A stretch of DNA of 64,000 bases from Spinacia oleracea (lineage: Eukaryota > Streptophyta > Magnoliopsida > Caryophyllales > Amaranthaceae). The notes beneath the pieces were generated by a model. The model was given only the letters and a program-made list of their open reading frames with translations. It was not told where the DNA came from and made no database searches. Shown here one piece after another: positions 32,686 through 45,319 of the stretch (positions are counted from its first letter, which is position 1; each line of letters opens with the position of its first letter). Location of the stretch: assembly GCF_020520425.1 (NCBI RefSeq), contig NC_079489.1:19368001-19432000 (forward strand), written 5' to 3'. Both the position numbers and the translations under genes were made by a program.

Positions 32686-32873
32686 AAGATATTTATTTTA
32701 TATAATGTTATTTTATTATTATCACTAACTGAATTCTGTTATCAGTTAGTTAGGTTCTCATATGCTGACATATATAGCCTTCCTATTTCCTGAGCTTAGG
32801 TTGTAAGCAACTAATTGATCATCAATCGATCAAATCCTCTCTCTGCTTCTTCCTAATATTTTCAGTTTCCTCA
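32681..32873 (+). repeat. Element A 3' LTR (193 bp)
   Basis: TATAGAAGATATTT to TTTCCTCA, directly after the purine tract GAAGGGGGAG and followed by the target duplication TAAAT. The RNase H stop codon lies in its first bases. Confidence 0.92.
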
Positions 32874-32878
32874 TAAAT

Positions 32879-33510
32879 TGTGTTACTAATTAGATTTATT
32901 TAAATAGGGACGATTCATTTTTTCTTTAGATGAATTTTGCGAACATTTTTTTTCCCAACTACTCCATATTTGTGATGATTAATTGTAATACTACAGTTTT
33001 ATATAATCTCGTACATATCGCCTGCATATAAGACTAGTAGAAGATATTTAAACTTATGAACTACCACATATATTTTGCTTGATTATCGGAAAGAAAATGA
33101 GAATGATGTGATTAATCATGTGAGACGGTGATAATTAGAAGCGTAAGAGATTAGTTAATCAATGATTGAGAATAACATTAACTCCCATGTGAGTTCCTTA
33201 ATGAAGGAAATAAGGGAATGTACTGCCCTTTTGTTTAGAGAGATGTACGGCCAGCAAAGGCATGTGCCACTTAATTTGCTTCTAATTTATTGAGCATTAC
33301 TTGCACCAGTTACAGTACTTGATTACGTACTCCAAGTACTTTCGATTCTTTATTTCACTTTAATTATGTAGTTTAATTACAATTATTAGCAAGTTAATCC
33401 TTAATTTAGGTACTAATTTGCAGATTAAAAATATGTAGTTTCACACTTTGAATATTATAAAAACAAGTCAATAACAAAAAAGAACGGATCATATACTTGA
33501 CACTTACGGC
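32879..33510. other. Intergenic spacer between element A and the hAT-like element
   Basis: AT-rich, with no recognised gene or repeat. It contains the sequence ACTTACGG (33502-33509), which is duplicated at 45120. Confidence 0.4.
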
Positions 33511-34974
33511 TAGAGCTGTCAAAACAAGTCATCGGGTTGGGTTTGGGTCGGGTCATCTCGGGTCTCGGGTCATGATCAGGTCGGGTCTTGTCGGGTCAAT
33601 ATTCCATCCAGGTTGAGTTCGGGTTCGGTCGGGTCGATTTCAGGTCGGGTCATGTCGGGTTTTCTCCTATCCCGGGTTCAGGTCGGGTTCGGGTCGGGTC
33701 ACATTTCGGTCAGGTTTGATTTCGGGTTCGGGTCTTATCGGATCGGGTTTAAGTCGGTTTATAGCAGGTAATTTCGGGTTCGGGTCCTATCGAGTCGGGT
33801 TTAATTCGGTTTGCAATACAATTATTTTCGGGTTCGGGTCTTGGTTTGGATCAGATAATAATCGGATCAGATAGAATTCAGGTCGGGTCAAACTTGGGTC
33901 TGATAATTAACTTATACATTTTAATTATTTTATATTGTAAAAAATATTGTTTAACTTATTTTAGTGTTAAATTTTATATAAACCAAATAATCGCGTGTTT
34001 TTGTCAAGTCAATACATACATAAAGTGAATATGGATTACAAACCAATGATCGATTTGGTCATCTCAAAATGTGATAGTGAAAAACATTTACTCCTGCAAC
34101 TCGAATTTCATTTTTGGAATGAGGGGTAAGTGAGTGGGTCTCGAGCCAATGCAAGTCTCCTGTGTGATAGTGTAACCATTTTTCTCGTTGTTGAGCACAT
34201 TGGCATAGGTCGCGCAGACAAAGAGAAAGACTGTCAGTTAATATGTTAGATTCAATTCCTACCTTTCATCTCATCCAAATTGCAAAAAATAACTCGAAAT
34301 TATTGTAAAAACAAAATAAGTTTTACTTTACTTTTGTTTATTTATATAAAAACGTTAATTTGTTCAACACGTTTTAATTTTTTTGCATTTTTATTTTTCA
34401 GTATCTAGTAATAAATAATTAAAATATATTTATCGTTGAATTTAATATTTGGTCGTGTCAATGACAAGTCGGGTTATCAACAGGTCGGGTAAAGCGGGTT
34501 ATCACAGGTCGGGTCAATAGCAGGTTTCATCGAGTTACAATCGGTTTCGGGTTGTCATCGGGTCGGGTATCGAATCGGGTTCGGGTCATTGTTCGGCCGG
34601 GTCAGTTCGGTTATCGGTCATCTTCGGGTCGGGTATCGGGTTCGGGTTCGGGTGTTACTGAAGGAAATAATGCCCTTGGTCCAAGTATGCATTCTATGTT
34701 AAGTCTAATAAATGCGGTTCAGTATTAATTAACAAGTTAATAATTCAGTGAGATCAAGTGAGCTGAATGCCTAGCTAGAGGCCGCTTCAGTTCAAGTGGA
34801 ATTAATGATATTAATCCACAGCTTACTCTTGACTGAACCCGTAGGGTCACACAAATAGTACGTAAACGGATCAAGTATTTAATGGCATTAGATACTCCAT
34901 CTATGGATATTCGGAATCGACGGATCTTGGTTTCAGTGGGAGCTGAGATCGTCACAGGCAAGAAATGAATACTC

Positions 34975-35290
34975 CGGAAACGATGATATTGCTGGAAACG
35001 GAAATATGCATCGTATCGGAAATATAAATATTATCCAAGTCGTAGATGTTGCCGGAAACGGAAACATGGTACGTATCGGAAAATATTATCGGAAACGGAA
35101 ATATTGCCAGAATCGGAAATATTGCCGGAAACGGAAATATTGTCAGAATCGGAAATATTATCGGAATCGGAAAATAATTCCGGAAACGGAAATATTAAAT
35201 ATTTGTTCGAAACGGAAATTGATTCCGGAATCGGAAATATTAAATATTGTTCGTATCGGAAATGAATTCCGGAATCGGGAATTTAATCGG
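34975..35290 (+). repeat. CGGAAACGGAAATATT-type short repeats inside the LTR
   Basis: Roughly twenty degenerate units alternating CGGAAACGG and CGGAATCGG with AAATATT spacers. The same block is present in the 3' LTR (43898-44215) and in the LTR of element C. It lies upstream of the TATA-like box, so it is in the position of U3 enhancer repeats; that role is an inference. Confidence 0.75.
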
Positions 35291-35674
35291 AAGCGTATCG
35301 TACGAATTAGCATCGGACGAGGCCCGCTAGAAGAAGGCCCAGCACGAAGCCAGGCCGTCGCCCAGCGAGCCAACGCACACCAGCGCACGCCAAGCCTCGA
35401 CCAGGCCCAGCGCAAGGCCAGGCCCAGCCAAGGCCTTGGGCGCGCGCGCAGAGCCCAGCAGTGGGCCGAGCGCTGTGCGCCTAGCGTGGGCCGCAAGGCT
35501 TGCGCGGGTGTACGGTGCTCGTGCATTGCTTGTGCGGGAATCCTGAAGCAATCAGGATTCAAAGTGTGATTAAATCCTAAAACTATTAGATAATGATTAT
35601 TTAATTAGAGTCCTAGTAGGGTTATAATTAAATAAATTAGTATCCTAATAGGATTCCAAAACCCTTTCCATAAC

Positions 35675-35684
35675 TCTATAAATA
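35675..35684 (+). promoter_or_regulatory. TATA-like box of the element D LTR
   Basis: CTATAAATAA preceded by CCCTTTCCATAACT. It is the only good TATA match between the GC-rich block and the LTR end, about 350 bp before the primer-binding site. The corresponding CTATAAATA occurs in the LTR of element C. The start site is not shown. Confidence 0.55.
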
Positions 35685-36038
35685 AGTGCCTAGGGTCACA
35701 TATTTTAAGAGATTATTCAAGTATTCAAAGTGAGTTTTTGAGAGAAAATTCAGACACATTTCTTACCTAAGAGTGCCGAAAATCTTTAGTACCTTAAGGG
35801 CGATTCTAGTTGGTCAATCTTAAGGCGGATCCGGACGTGCTGTGGACTATCTACGGAGGGACGACACTTGGAGTCCTAAAGACTTGTTCTTGTTCGGTTC
35901 GGGCGCAGCTAGGGAAGGCACGCAACAAAGAGTATGCATCTAAACTATGCTATATGATTATGTGTAAATAATATGTATTCCTGGCTAAATGGTTTTTCCG
36001 CATGATTTATGAATTGTCATATGTATCATAACCTAACA

Positions 36039-38720
36039 GTGGTATCACGAGCCTCTTATTATTTTCATAATCTAAATTGCATGAACATGGTTAAATATTA
36101 CAAATTTGCAAGAATTAAAAGGGGTGATTAATTTTCGTAATTGTTAATTAATTGCAAATTGCGTTTATTTAATTATACGTACGCAGTTTTTCGGCAGTTT
36201 CTTCGTTACTCATCCAAATCGAGTGATTTTTGTGACAATTCCGCATGTAAAAGGCATTCTAAAATTTTCTGCCGAACCCAGAATTCTCAAATTCGAAGCT
36301 TAACTATGACTTTTCGAAGGTTTTAGTTTTTCGAATGCAAAATTTCGTAAATTTAAGATGTTAAATTAAATATTTGCGATTCTTGTTGATAAATCTTGAA
36401 TTTTTGATTGACCTACTGTATATGTTTAACAAGTTTGAATGCCTAGCCTTGTTAATTATGCAATCTAATTTGTAATTATGATTAATTTGTTGAAAATTAG
36501 AATAATTTAGAATTAATTTGATTTTCATAATTAATTATAATTTAATTAGAAACCTATGATTAAAAACCACCATAAAAATTGTAAATTTATGATAAATTTT
36601 AAATTTTTATGACCTAGGCTTGAATCCATGATAATCGGAAATCAATTGAATAATAAATTTTCGATTTTTCGCCCTAAAATTGTGAAATTAATATTAATTT
36701 ATTAATTTGTCATTAATTTTAAATATAAATTTTAAATTTTTATGCGATTCGTTCATATAACTTGCACGCACAAAGCAATGGACGCTTCGTGTTACCCTTA
36801 AGGGGTGTTGTATAGTGCGGGCATGCGACGACGAGCAAGGGAGCTCGTCGCCCGTGCGGCACGAATGCAATGAGCAGGGGCATGGTGCACGAGCACAAGG
36901 CAGCAGCCTTGCCTTGTGTCGTGGGCCACGAGCTATGGATGAATGGGCATGGGCGAAGGCAAGGCATGGCAGTCGCGTGTGGGCAGCAAGCGAGCTGCGC
37001 CACAACGCGCACTGCCTCGCGCAAGCGCGCGCAGCGAGCGCAAGCTCGCGTGCCACGAGCGCTGCGCCCAGCGCTGATCGCGCGCAGCGCAATTGCTCGC
37101 GCACAGCGAACGATGGCTCGCGTGCATCAAGCGCTGGAGCGCGCGCAACAAGCGCTGGCGAGCGCGCACAGCGAGCGATGGCTCGCGTGCATCGAGCGCG
37201 CACAGCGAGCGATGGCTCGCGTGCATCGAGCGCTGGCGCGCGCGCAGCGAGCACCACTTGTGCGATGGCTTGCGATGGGAAAATGCAGCAGCTATGCGAC
37301 GAGCGCATGGGCTGCGCGCACATGGCCAGCGATGGCTGTGTGCGTGTGGCCCATGGGCGTGCAATGCGTAGGGTGTTTGCGTTGCGATTAGATCGTTTTG
37401 AATGTTTAATTTGAAATTTTTCAGTTTACGTAATTTTAATTAATTTTAAAATTAATAATTTAAATTATTTTCTTGGATTTTAATTTTGAATATTGTAATT
37501 ATAATAAATTTTATTTATTCTAATTATTTTACTAAAATTAAAATCATGAATTAATTTAAATACGACTGAAATTAAATAAAACTTTTTGGATTCAATTATA
37601 AATTCATATGAGCTTTAAATTTTAATTAAATTTGTATGTTTCCGGTTAAACTAGAAATACATTTTTATGTTTAAAATTAGTAAAGCATATAAATTTATTG
37701 GTTTAAGTGGGAGCGCTTTTTAGTCATAAACTCTTGATTAGGTCTACAAATCCTTAAGGTTAAAACAACTTGATTAGAATTAATAAGGACTGAATAATTG
37801 GTAGATTATTGGTGCCCTTGATTAATTGCTGCAAATGTTTACGTGATGCATAATGTGTTTTACTAACCAGCTATGTGGGCCATTCATGATAATGAATGGG
37901 TGAATGGTATATATTGTATATGTACTGTTTTGCAGGTTATGAAGTGACTAGTATGGCCCAAATAGGATAGAAAATATGGTCTGCGTACCATTAATTTGAA
38001 TGTAATTGGTCTAAAGTACCAAAGTTGTTTTTCAAATTCAAATATGGTCTGCGTACCATCAAATAGTTGTAATTAGTTTTAATTATAGCTTATCCTATTT
38101 GAAGAAAATGGTACCTCCCACGGAGATTTTCAAGACGGACTTTGAAGTTAAAGCTTCAAGATGAAGTCGGGCCATACTAGATCACATTTATCTTATGCAT
38201 GCTTTAAGTTATTTATTGCTTTAAATATGTCTTAATTATGCATGAGATTGTGGCTTGATTATGTTGCATGATTAAGGATTTTAGTTCACTTAAAATCTAA
38301 CCAACATAATAAGAGCCTTAAGTTCCAAACTTAAAAATTGAGTTAAAAGGTGCCATGCCAAAATATACACTTGCTTGGATATCCTTTACATCAATCTAGT
38401 AATAGTTTTCGCTCAGCGAGGTGTTACTTATTGGTCCTAAAGGGGCAAGGTACACAAATAATTGTGAGTACATGTTAGTTTTAAAGAAACTCAACGATAT
38501 AAGTAAGGAGTCCTTTTATGTCGTGGCAAAATCGATAGGTTTACCTAATAAGTTCTTAGACGTACCTATCAACCAAGAATAGTTTCTAGACTATTAGCAA
38601 AAGGCTTTTGCTTACCTAAGATGTTTTAGGATTAAGTCGACAAACTGTGCTTAGTTCTTCAATGATTTTAGGATCTTGGAATCATTTTATTCACACCTGC
38701 CTGAACAATAAAATCGAATA
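36039..38720 (+). other. Element D leader with GC-rich island
   Basis: Co-linear with the element C leader (24866-27703 reversed), starting at the primer-binding site. The GC-rich island at about 36780-37400 repeats GCGCGCAGCGAGCG-type words. The ATGGTCTGCGTACCAT pair recurs near 37975-38060. It is much better conserved than the coding region that follows. Confidence 0.75.
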
Positions 38721-41700
38721 AAATGCTAATAACTTGTTTGAATTGCATGGTTGCTTTAATTTCAAGTTATTATTCATGATAAATGTTTAGACTTTGCATG
38801 CTTCAATGTATGTTTTAATTATTGTTTATAATTAAATATCTTGCACTGCAATAAATCCTTTTAGAAAGGTAACAGTAAATTTCCTCGATTGGTAGTGAAT
38901 CCAAGAACGATTCACGGAAATGAGAGAAAGTGAGCAATTTAAAATTTACGTTTCTTATAGCGACTTTTATGGTTGTTTTCGAACATCAAAGTCGAATGGC
39001 AAACCAATTGGTGCTTGTGAATTCAAAATACACTGTAGTTTTGAGATCATAAAGCATTGAGTTTAATACGCTCAGCTTTACCAATGGTTAACAACCTAAT
39101 ATCTTTGTCCATTTAATTCTCGAATGAGTCTAGTCCCTAGACATTCGAATAGATCGATGCTTAGAGAACTTTAGAAGCTTCTGGTAAGATCATCTAGTTG
39201 AAACAAAATATTCAACATAAATTAAAATGGTAAAGAACCTTGTTGGTGACATTGGACATGTCTAACAAAGTATAAAAGTCAACACTAAAGAATTCAATTC
39301 TTAAGACTATAAGAAAGGGTACAAGAAATAGGAAAACGAGGAACAAATGAAAGGAATTTACGATTCCGTTTCTACCTATAAGTTTATGTTTAAAGAGAAG
39401 TGACCTAGCAATCAAACTTCCTTAGGTATCATATACCGCTTGAGGTTCTTACTTCGGTAATAACTCAAACAATGGAAGTTAGGATACACTAATGACCTAT
39501 AAGTGGGAAATGAAGCATGGCAATGCTACATTAGTTGTAGGGTCATCTAGTTTGTTTTAAGTCCTTTCAAAGGCTGGAACTAAATGGCTATTTTGTTCCA
39601 TAATCAGCATACCTAAATTTCTGCTTCAAACACAGAAAGACTCACATTCAGAAGAACAAAAACAATGCTTGTTTGTTTGTTTATTTGAATGAAATGGTCA
39701 TTTACGGAATGAGTCAATATGCTTGATTAAAACAAACAACTCTTTAAAGAACTTTACTAGGTTCAAATCAACCCCTTGATTTGAGTTCCACTAAATCTTT
39801 GGCATTGTTGCTTAGACCATATCAACAAGTTAACATTCAAAAGCTCTATTTTGATGGACTTTTGAAAGTTCATTGATTTCTAGATCAATTTAAGACGACT
39901 AGTCTTACTTGTTGAAAGTAACAAAGAATATGAACTATTGTTAGAACGCCTAGACAATAGAGTTCAAAGCTAAAGAAAGGTTTTATGACTTTATTATTTC
40001 ACACAGATTTGAGTGAATATAGGTTTATTTACTCAATGTGATATAAGTTTGAATCTGTTTGGCTATTTCAAAGATTCAGAAGTATAAATCCCACTTGGTA
40101 AGAAATCATAAAGATCTAGGTTAGATCATGTTGATGATTACTTAAATCAAGAATGATCATCAATGATTGTGTAGTAAAATTCACAATCTAGCTCCATAAG
40201 ATATGGCATATCTAAGTTGGAATGATCAAAGTCGATTAGTACTTGATTCGATCAATGATGGATCATAAAGACTTTTCCTATAATTTCTAAAACAAAATGC
40301 TCAACTACCACCAAACTAAACCAAATTCGTCAAAGCTATTGAAAAGTAATTTCAGAATAACTTTTCATAAAATATATCTAGAGAGTTGCAAAACTCAGTG
40401 GGAGCTTAGTGTTTGTTATTCAACAAACTAAGGCCCAAGTATAGATATATGTTTCATTGTGATTTATTCAAATGAGACACAAGGGTATTGTTTCTACCAC
40501 GAATTTTTGAGAACATAATGTTTGTTTGCTCGAAATGATGTCCTTTTGGAGATTCGTTTCCAAAATGACAAGTGGGAGAAAATAGACCTCGAAAGTCTTC
40601 GAGGCGAACAACAAACATAAACGGACATTCCGGAGGCTTTTCGAAGTTCTTTAGAAAATCCGAACACGTATTCTTTAAGGACTTTAGAAGTGGCTTTAAA
40701 GAAGACATCTCTTAGAAGACTTTACAAGTGCTTCAAGGAGAACAGAATATTCAAAGGACTTTTAAGTGGCTATTGATATTCTATTTGTTTGATGTTCTAT
40801 ACCCAAAGTAGGCATAGAGTTCAAGTCACTGGAACTATGATATTCTTCTATTGGATAGTGAAGAAACATGGAGTTCAGGTCACTGAAACTATGCAATTCT
40901 TCTATTAGATAGTGAAGAAACCTACAACTTACAGTCAAACTATTATCATGTAGATTAATGAGTTTGTGACCTGTAAGAAAGCTATGACGAAACCCAGATT
41001 CCCTAAAATGGTTAGAGGCCATATATAGACTCAAATGTTTTAGATGGTTAAAGACCATAAAACATACTCAATGTTTTGATGACAAAATTAAAATTTTGTT
41101 GATTTGCAAGAATAGTTTCACACCTATTGGTTGCAAGTTTGTTTTAAGGATAAAAACCATCAAACATGAAATCGTGTTCACACACAAAGCGAGATTAGTT
41201 GCTAAAGGTTACAAGCAAATTCATGGTGTGAATTGTGTTGAAACCTCATGCATAATCGTAATGCTCAAGTCTATAATTCAAGCAATGATTGCATATTGGT
41301 ACATATAGCAATTGGATGACGAAACGTATTCCTCAATCAAATGTTGGAATAAACTATGTACATGGTATGTCATAGGATTTGTGGATCCAAATAAATGCCT
41401 GAAAGAGAAAGCTAGCTTATAAAATCTAAGTACAGATTTAAGCAAGCAATTGGGAATCGGAACTGTATTTTAGTGAAGCTAATAAGCATTTTAGTTTCAT
41501 AAAATATACATGATTCTTATAGATATATAAGAAGTTTAGTGGGAGTACGTAAAACTTATTTGGTCCTATGTGTAACACACATATCTCTCTATTGTGAAAT
41601 AACATTCAAATGCTAATGACTTAGATTTGAAATTATTCATCAATGATGGACCATGGCGAAACTTAGTACATACTGGGTATTAAGATCTATTTACAAAGAT

Positions 41701-42744
41701 CTTATGATATTGTTTTGGATTAAGTAATGGCATTTACTAAATCAAACACGAAAGTCTCCATTGGATATATTCGACCCATGTGAATAAATCTAAGTAAAGG
41801 ATGTTTGAACTATGTATAAGCATTTACTAAGTTAAACATCAAAGGATCTAAATAAGATTCTTAACCTATATTATATGTCAAAGAATTTAGCTGAATTTAG
41901 TATCTACTGAAACTAGATAAGCTAAAGTTACATGAATAGAATTCAATTGGGAATTATTCTGCAAAAGAATTTATCATGTATGATATAATATGAGGATCGC
42001 CAAAAACGTATCGTATGACTTTAGGCATGACGAACATATACCAATCTCTATTGATCTAAGTAAAGATCAACTAGGTTGAGATCAAGAATACTTATGGTAC
42101 TTGAAAAGGTACATAGGAATAGTTCTTGATTCAAGGAAATAAAGATATGCTAAATATTGATGCTACACGCATAAACACTGGCAAAGGATCAAGCAAGACC
42201 CTTTGGAGTTAACCATTGATAAGGACGAGCTATAGAGCATCGTGTTTTGAAATGGCAACATGGATTGGAGACCATGAGTTGTTGCGTGGGAAATTAAAAT
42301 ATTAATTTCTATGTTCTAAGATACAGCTGGAAAGTCTTCCACATGTCTGTGAACTGCTTGGATAAGTAAATCCAAACAAAGCATCACTAGCAACCTAAAC
42401 AGTTGAAGTAAAAGTACTTATTGCCTAAGAAGCAATAAAACAGAGTTGTTTATATTAATAAGTTCTTCATTGAACTTTGGTGGATCACATGTCTGCTAAC
42501 TTGATGGCTCTTCATTGCAAAATGCGTAGAACCACTATCGAAGTAAGAAAGACTAGATCACATAATAAACAAACTCAAAAGATCTTATCATCCTATCTCG
42601 AATATCATTCGATGAAAAAGATATTAAGATTGGCAAAGCATGATAACTAAACCTATGCAACAAGTGAGAAAGCAACACTCACATTGTAGCACTGGAAATC
42701 AAGCATAGCTTTGAATTCCATGAAATGTTTTAAAGATGGGTTCG
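38721..42744 (+). pseudogene. Decayed gag-pol region of element D
   Basis: About 4 kb, the same length as the element C polyprotein, but with no ORF over 100 codons. Relics in the right order: a linker match near 40540-40640 (CCAAAATGACAAGTGGGAG), reverse-transcriptase relic at 41096-41308, and an RNase H relic around 42540-42600 (AGATCACATAATAAACAAAC). Most of gag and integrase is unrecognisable by eye. Confidence 0.75.
41096..41308 (+). pseudogene. Reverse transcriptase relic in element D
   Basis: A 70-codon frame encodes IGCKFVLRIKT, then HKARLVAKGYKQIHGVN and MLKSI, which lines up with the RT start of element C (IGSKWVFKLKK, FKARLVAKGYRQVHGVD, MLKSI). The FSPVA stretch is corrupted, and the frame ends before the catalytic YVDD region. 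Confidence 0.85.
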
Positions 42745-43581
42745 AGGCCCATGGTTGTAAGACATTGGGGTTGAACATTTATCATATATGAAATGAATTT
42801 TCATATTCCATTTAATCTTGGTTTAGTATTAAATGATGAGTCCCTTCAATTTGACGATATATTCAAGATAGACTGTCAGGACCAGTCCTGTGACTAAGAA
42901 ATGTCTATCAAGTGAACTTGAATGTCAAAGGTTGAAAATGGTCCCTAGTCGGAATTTTCTATAAAATCGGACGCATAGAAAACGTTAGACGACTAGAATG
43001 CAAGATGACTAGTAGTTCTGTTTCTTGAACTATGTGTACATGGCAATGTCATAATCATTTGCATAGATACTTACTTTGGGAAGACTAGTATCGGACAAGA
43101 CCTATGAAACTTTACTGTAAGAGATGAAAATCTGTCATAAGTAAATTTCATTAAAATTATTAGACACTAAATCCTCAATACCTGAGTGATTTGAGATTAC
43201 TTGTTTGAGAACTGGTTGCTTTGACGTTGACCAACCATCGCACCGTAAAAGGAGGCTATAAAGGCAACGCTCAGGTAATCACCTATCAAACGAAGTCTAA
43301 TCTCAAGATCGCAAGATTGGGATTGTCCTCCCATAAATCGGGATGAGATGCTTAAAAGTTGTACAAGGCCACTCGGAGAGCTAGAAACTGTGAAATGCAT
43401 GGCCGTGCTCGGATGAATCATAGGCTATGATTATCTGTTTATTTGATCAGTTGAACTCTGAAACCGAGAAACACCTCTGGACATAATAAGGATGACAACT
43501 CTTACCTTATGTTCAAGAGCAAGCATCGAGCGACAAAGGAATTAGGAAATGCACACTTGTCCCTAAGGACAAGTGGGAGAC
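42745..43581 (+). other. Element D 3' internal non-coding region and polypurine tract
   Basis: Near-identical (reverse) to 20035-20880 of element C: GAGTCCCTTCAATTTGACGA, GGACCAGTCCTGTGAC and GGTTGAAAATGGTCCC. It ends GGACAAGTGGGAGAC at the LTR. The antisense 74-aa ORF (43197-43421, minus) is intact here too. Confidence 0.75.
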
Positions 43582-44961
43582 TGAAGGAAATAATGCCCTT
43601 GGTCCAAGTATGCATTCTATGTTAAGTCTAATAAATGCGGTTCAGTATTAATTAACAAGTTAATAATTCAGTGAGATCAAGTGAGTTGAATGCCTAGCTA
43701 GAGGCCGCTTCAGTTCAAGTGGAATTAATGATATTAATCCACAGCTTACTCTTGACTGAACCCGTAGGGTCACACAAATAGTACGTAAATGGATCAAGTA
43801 TTTAATGGCATTAGATACTCCATCTATGGATATTCGGAATCGACGGATCTTGGTTTCAGTGGGAGCTGAGATCGTCACAGGCAAGAAATGAATACTCCGG
43901 AAACGATGATATTGCCGGAAACGGAAATATGGATCGTATCGGAAATATAAATATTATCCAAGTCGTAGATGTTGCCGGAAACGGAAACATGGTACGTATC
44001 GGAAAATATTATCGGAAATGGAAATATTGCCAGAATCGGAAATATTGCCGGAAACGGAAATATTGTCAGAATCGGAAATATTATCGGAATCGGAAAATAA
44101 TTCCGGAAACGGAAATATTAAATATTTGTTCGAAACGGAAATTGATTCCGGAATCGGAAATATTAAATATTGTTCGTATCGGAAATGAATTCCGGAATCG
44201 GGAATTTAATCGGAAGCGTATCGTACGAATTAGCATCGGACGAGGCCCGCTAGAAGAAGGCCCAGCACGAAGCCAGGCCGTCGCCCAGCGAGCCAACGCA
44301 CACCAGCGCACGCCAAGCCTCGACCAGGCCCAGCGCAAGGCCAGGCCCAGCCAAGGCCTTGGGCGCGCGCGCAGAGCACAGCAGTGGGTCGAGCGCTGTG
44401 CGCCTAGCGTGGGCCGCAAGGCTTGCGCGGGTGTACGGTGCTCGTGCATTGCTTGTGCGGGAATCCTGAAGCAATCAGGATTCAAAGTGTGATTAAATCC
44501 TAAAACTATTAGATAATGATTATTTAATTAGAGTCCTAGTAGGGTTATAATTAAATAAATTAGTATCCTAATAGGATTCCAAAACCCTTTCCATAACTCT
44601 ATAAATAAGTGCCTAGGGTCACATATTTTAAGAGATTATTCAAGTATTCAAAGTGAGTTTTTGAGAGAAAATTCAGACACATTTCTTACCTAAGAGTGCC
44701 GAAAATCTTTAGTACCTTAAGGGCGATTCTAGTTGGTCAATCTTAAGGCGGATCCGGACGTGCTGTGGACTATCTACGGAGGGACGACACTTGGAGTCCT
44801 AAAGACTTGTTCTTGTTCGGTTCGGGCGCAGCTAGGGAAGGCACGCAACAAAGAGTATGCATCTAAACTATGCTATATGATTATGTGTAAATAATATGTA
44901 TTCCTGGCTAAATGGTTTTTCCGCATGATTTATGAATTGTCATATGTATCATAACCTAACA
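43582..44961 (+). repeat. Element D 3' LTR (1380 bp)
   Basis: Same length and parts as the 5' LTR. Differences seen by eye include GAGTTGAAT for GAGCTGAAT, GTAAATGG for GTAAACGG, ATGGATCG for ATGCATCG and AGAGCACAGC for AGAGCCCAGC. Followed by the target duplication GTTAC. Confidence 0.95.
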
Positions 44962-45319
44962 GTTACAACATCGGGTTAAAATCGGTTTATCGATTTTTTC
45001 GGGTCGGGTACAGGTCGGGTTTCGGGTTACCTGTTTTACCATAATTTCGGGTCATGGTCGGTCACGGGTTCAGTCGGTTCAGGTCGGGTTTTCGGGTCGG
45101 GTCAGTTTTTGACAGCTCTACTTACGGTACCATAAATTAGATACTCCGCATTACTAAATGGCAAGGATGGTAATGAATTTATGTTAGTTTTTGTACGAAA
45201 AAAGAATCATGTTGATGTTAATGGTCAAATTCCGTTTATAAGTACAGATTCAAACCTAAGACCTATCATATATATGTTCTCAGTCTTAACCACTAAGCGA
45301 ACATTTTATTGGTTGAGGG

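Larger units (their letters stand above)
18190..32873 (+). mobile_element. Element A: short-LTR Ty1/copia retrotransposon, split by element C
   Basis: Identical-length LTRs at 18190-18382 and 32681-32873, flanked by a perfect 5-bp duplication TAAAT (18185-18189 and 32874-32878). The primer-binding site TGGTATCAGAGC follows the left LTR directly, and the tract GAAGGGGGAG precedes the right LTR. Gag is cut at 19435 and the reading resumes at 29074, with 9.6 kb of element C in between. The coding region carries a frameshift and several in-frame stops, so this copy is dead. Confidence 0.93.
34659..36038 (+). repeat. Element D 5' LTR (1380 bp)
   Basis: Starts TGAAGGAAATAATGCCCTTG and ends ATCATAACCTAACA. 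Order of parts: AT-rich start, GGAAAC/GGAATC repeat block (34975-35290), GC-rich block (35310-35540), TATA-like box (35675-35684), then a T/A-rich end. Open frames crossing the GC-rich block on both strands look like composition artefacts. Confidence 0.95.
34659..44961 (+). mobile_element. Element D: non-autonomous copia relative of element C, 10.3 kb
   Basis: Two LTRs of equal length (1380 bp) with about seven differences by eye. A perfect GTTAC target duplication flanks it (34654-34658 and 44962-44966). It has the primer-binding site GTGGTATCACGAGCC and the purine tract AAGTGGGAGAC. The leader, GC-rich island and 3' region parallel element C, but the gag-pol region is reduced to unreadable relics. 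A young insertion with an old, decayed coding region suggests mobilisation in trans by a C-type element. Confidence 0.93.
33511..45120. mobile_element. hAT-like non-autonomous element rich in TCGGGT repeats, split by element D
   Basis: Terminal TAGAGCTGTCAAAAC at 33511 is mirrored by GTTTTTGACAGCTCTA ending at 45120. The flanking ACTTACGG occurs on both sides (33502-33509 and 45120-45127), an 8-bp duplication as in hAT elements, although its exact register overlaps one terminal base. The body (33511-34658 plus 44967-45120) consists of many degenerate GGGTCGGGTTCGGGTC units around an AT-rich middle (33890-34450). No transposase. Element D is inserted at 34658 within the repeats. Confidence 0.75.

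Noticed and set aside
35006..35569. 187-aa plus and 134-aa minus ORFs in the LTR (also 43929-44492 and 44081-44485)
   Set aside because: They span the CGGAAACGG repeats and the GC-rich block of the LTR and read as simple repeats; near-identical in the second LTR only because the LTRs are copies.
36694..37414. ORFs up to 209 aa in the element D leader
   Set aside because: Same GC-rich island as in element C, open on both strands, sequence changes with repeat phase; not supported as proteins.
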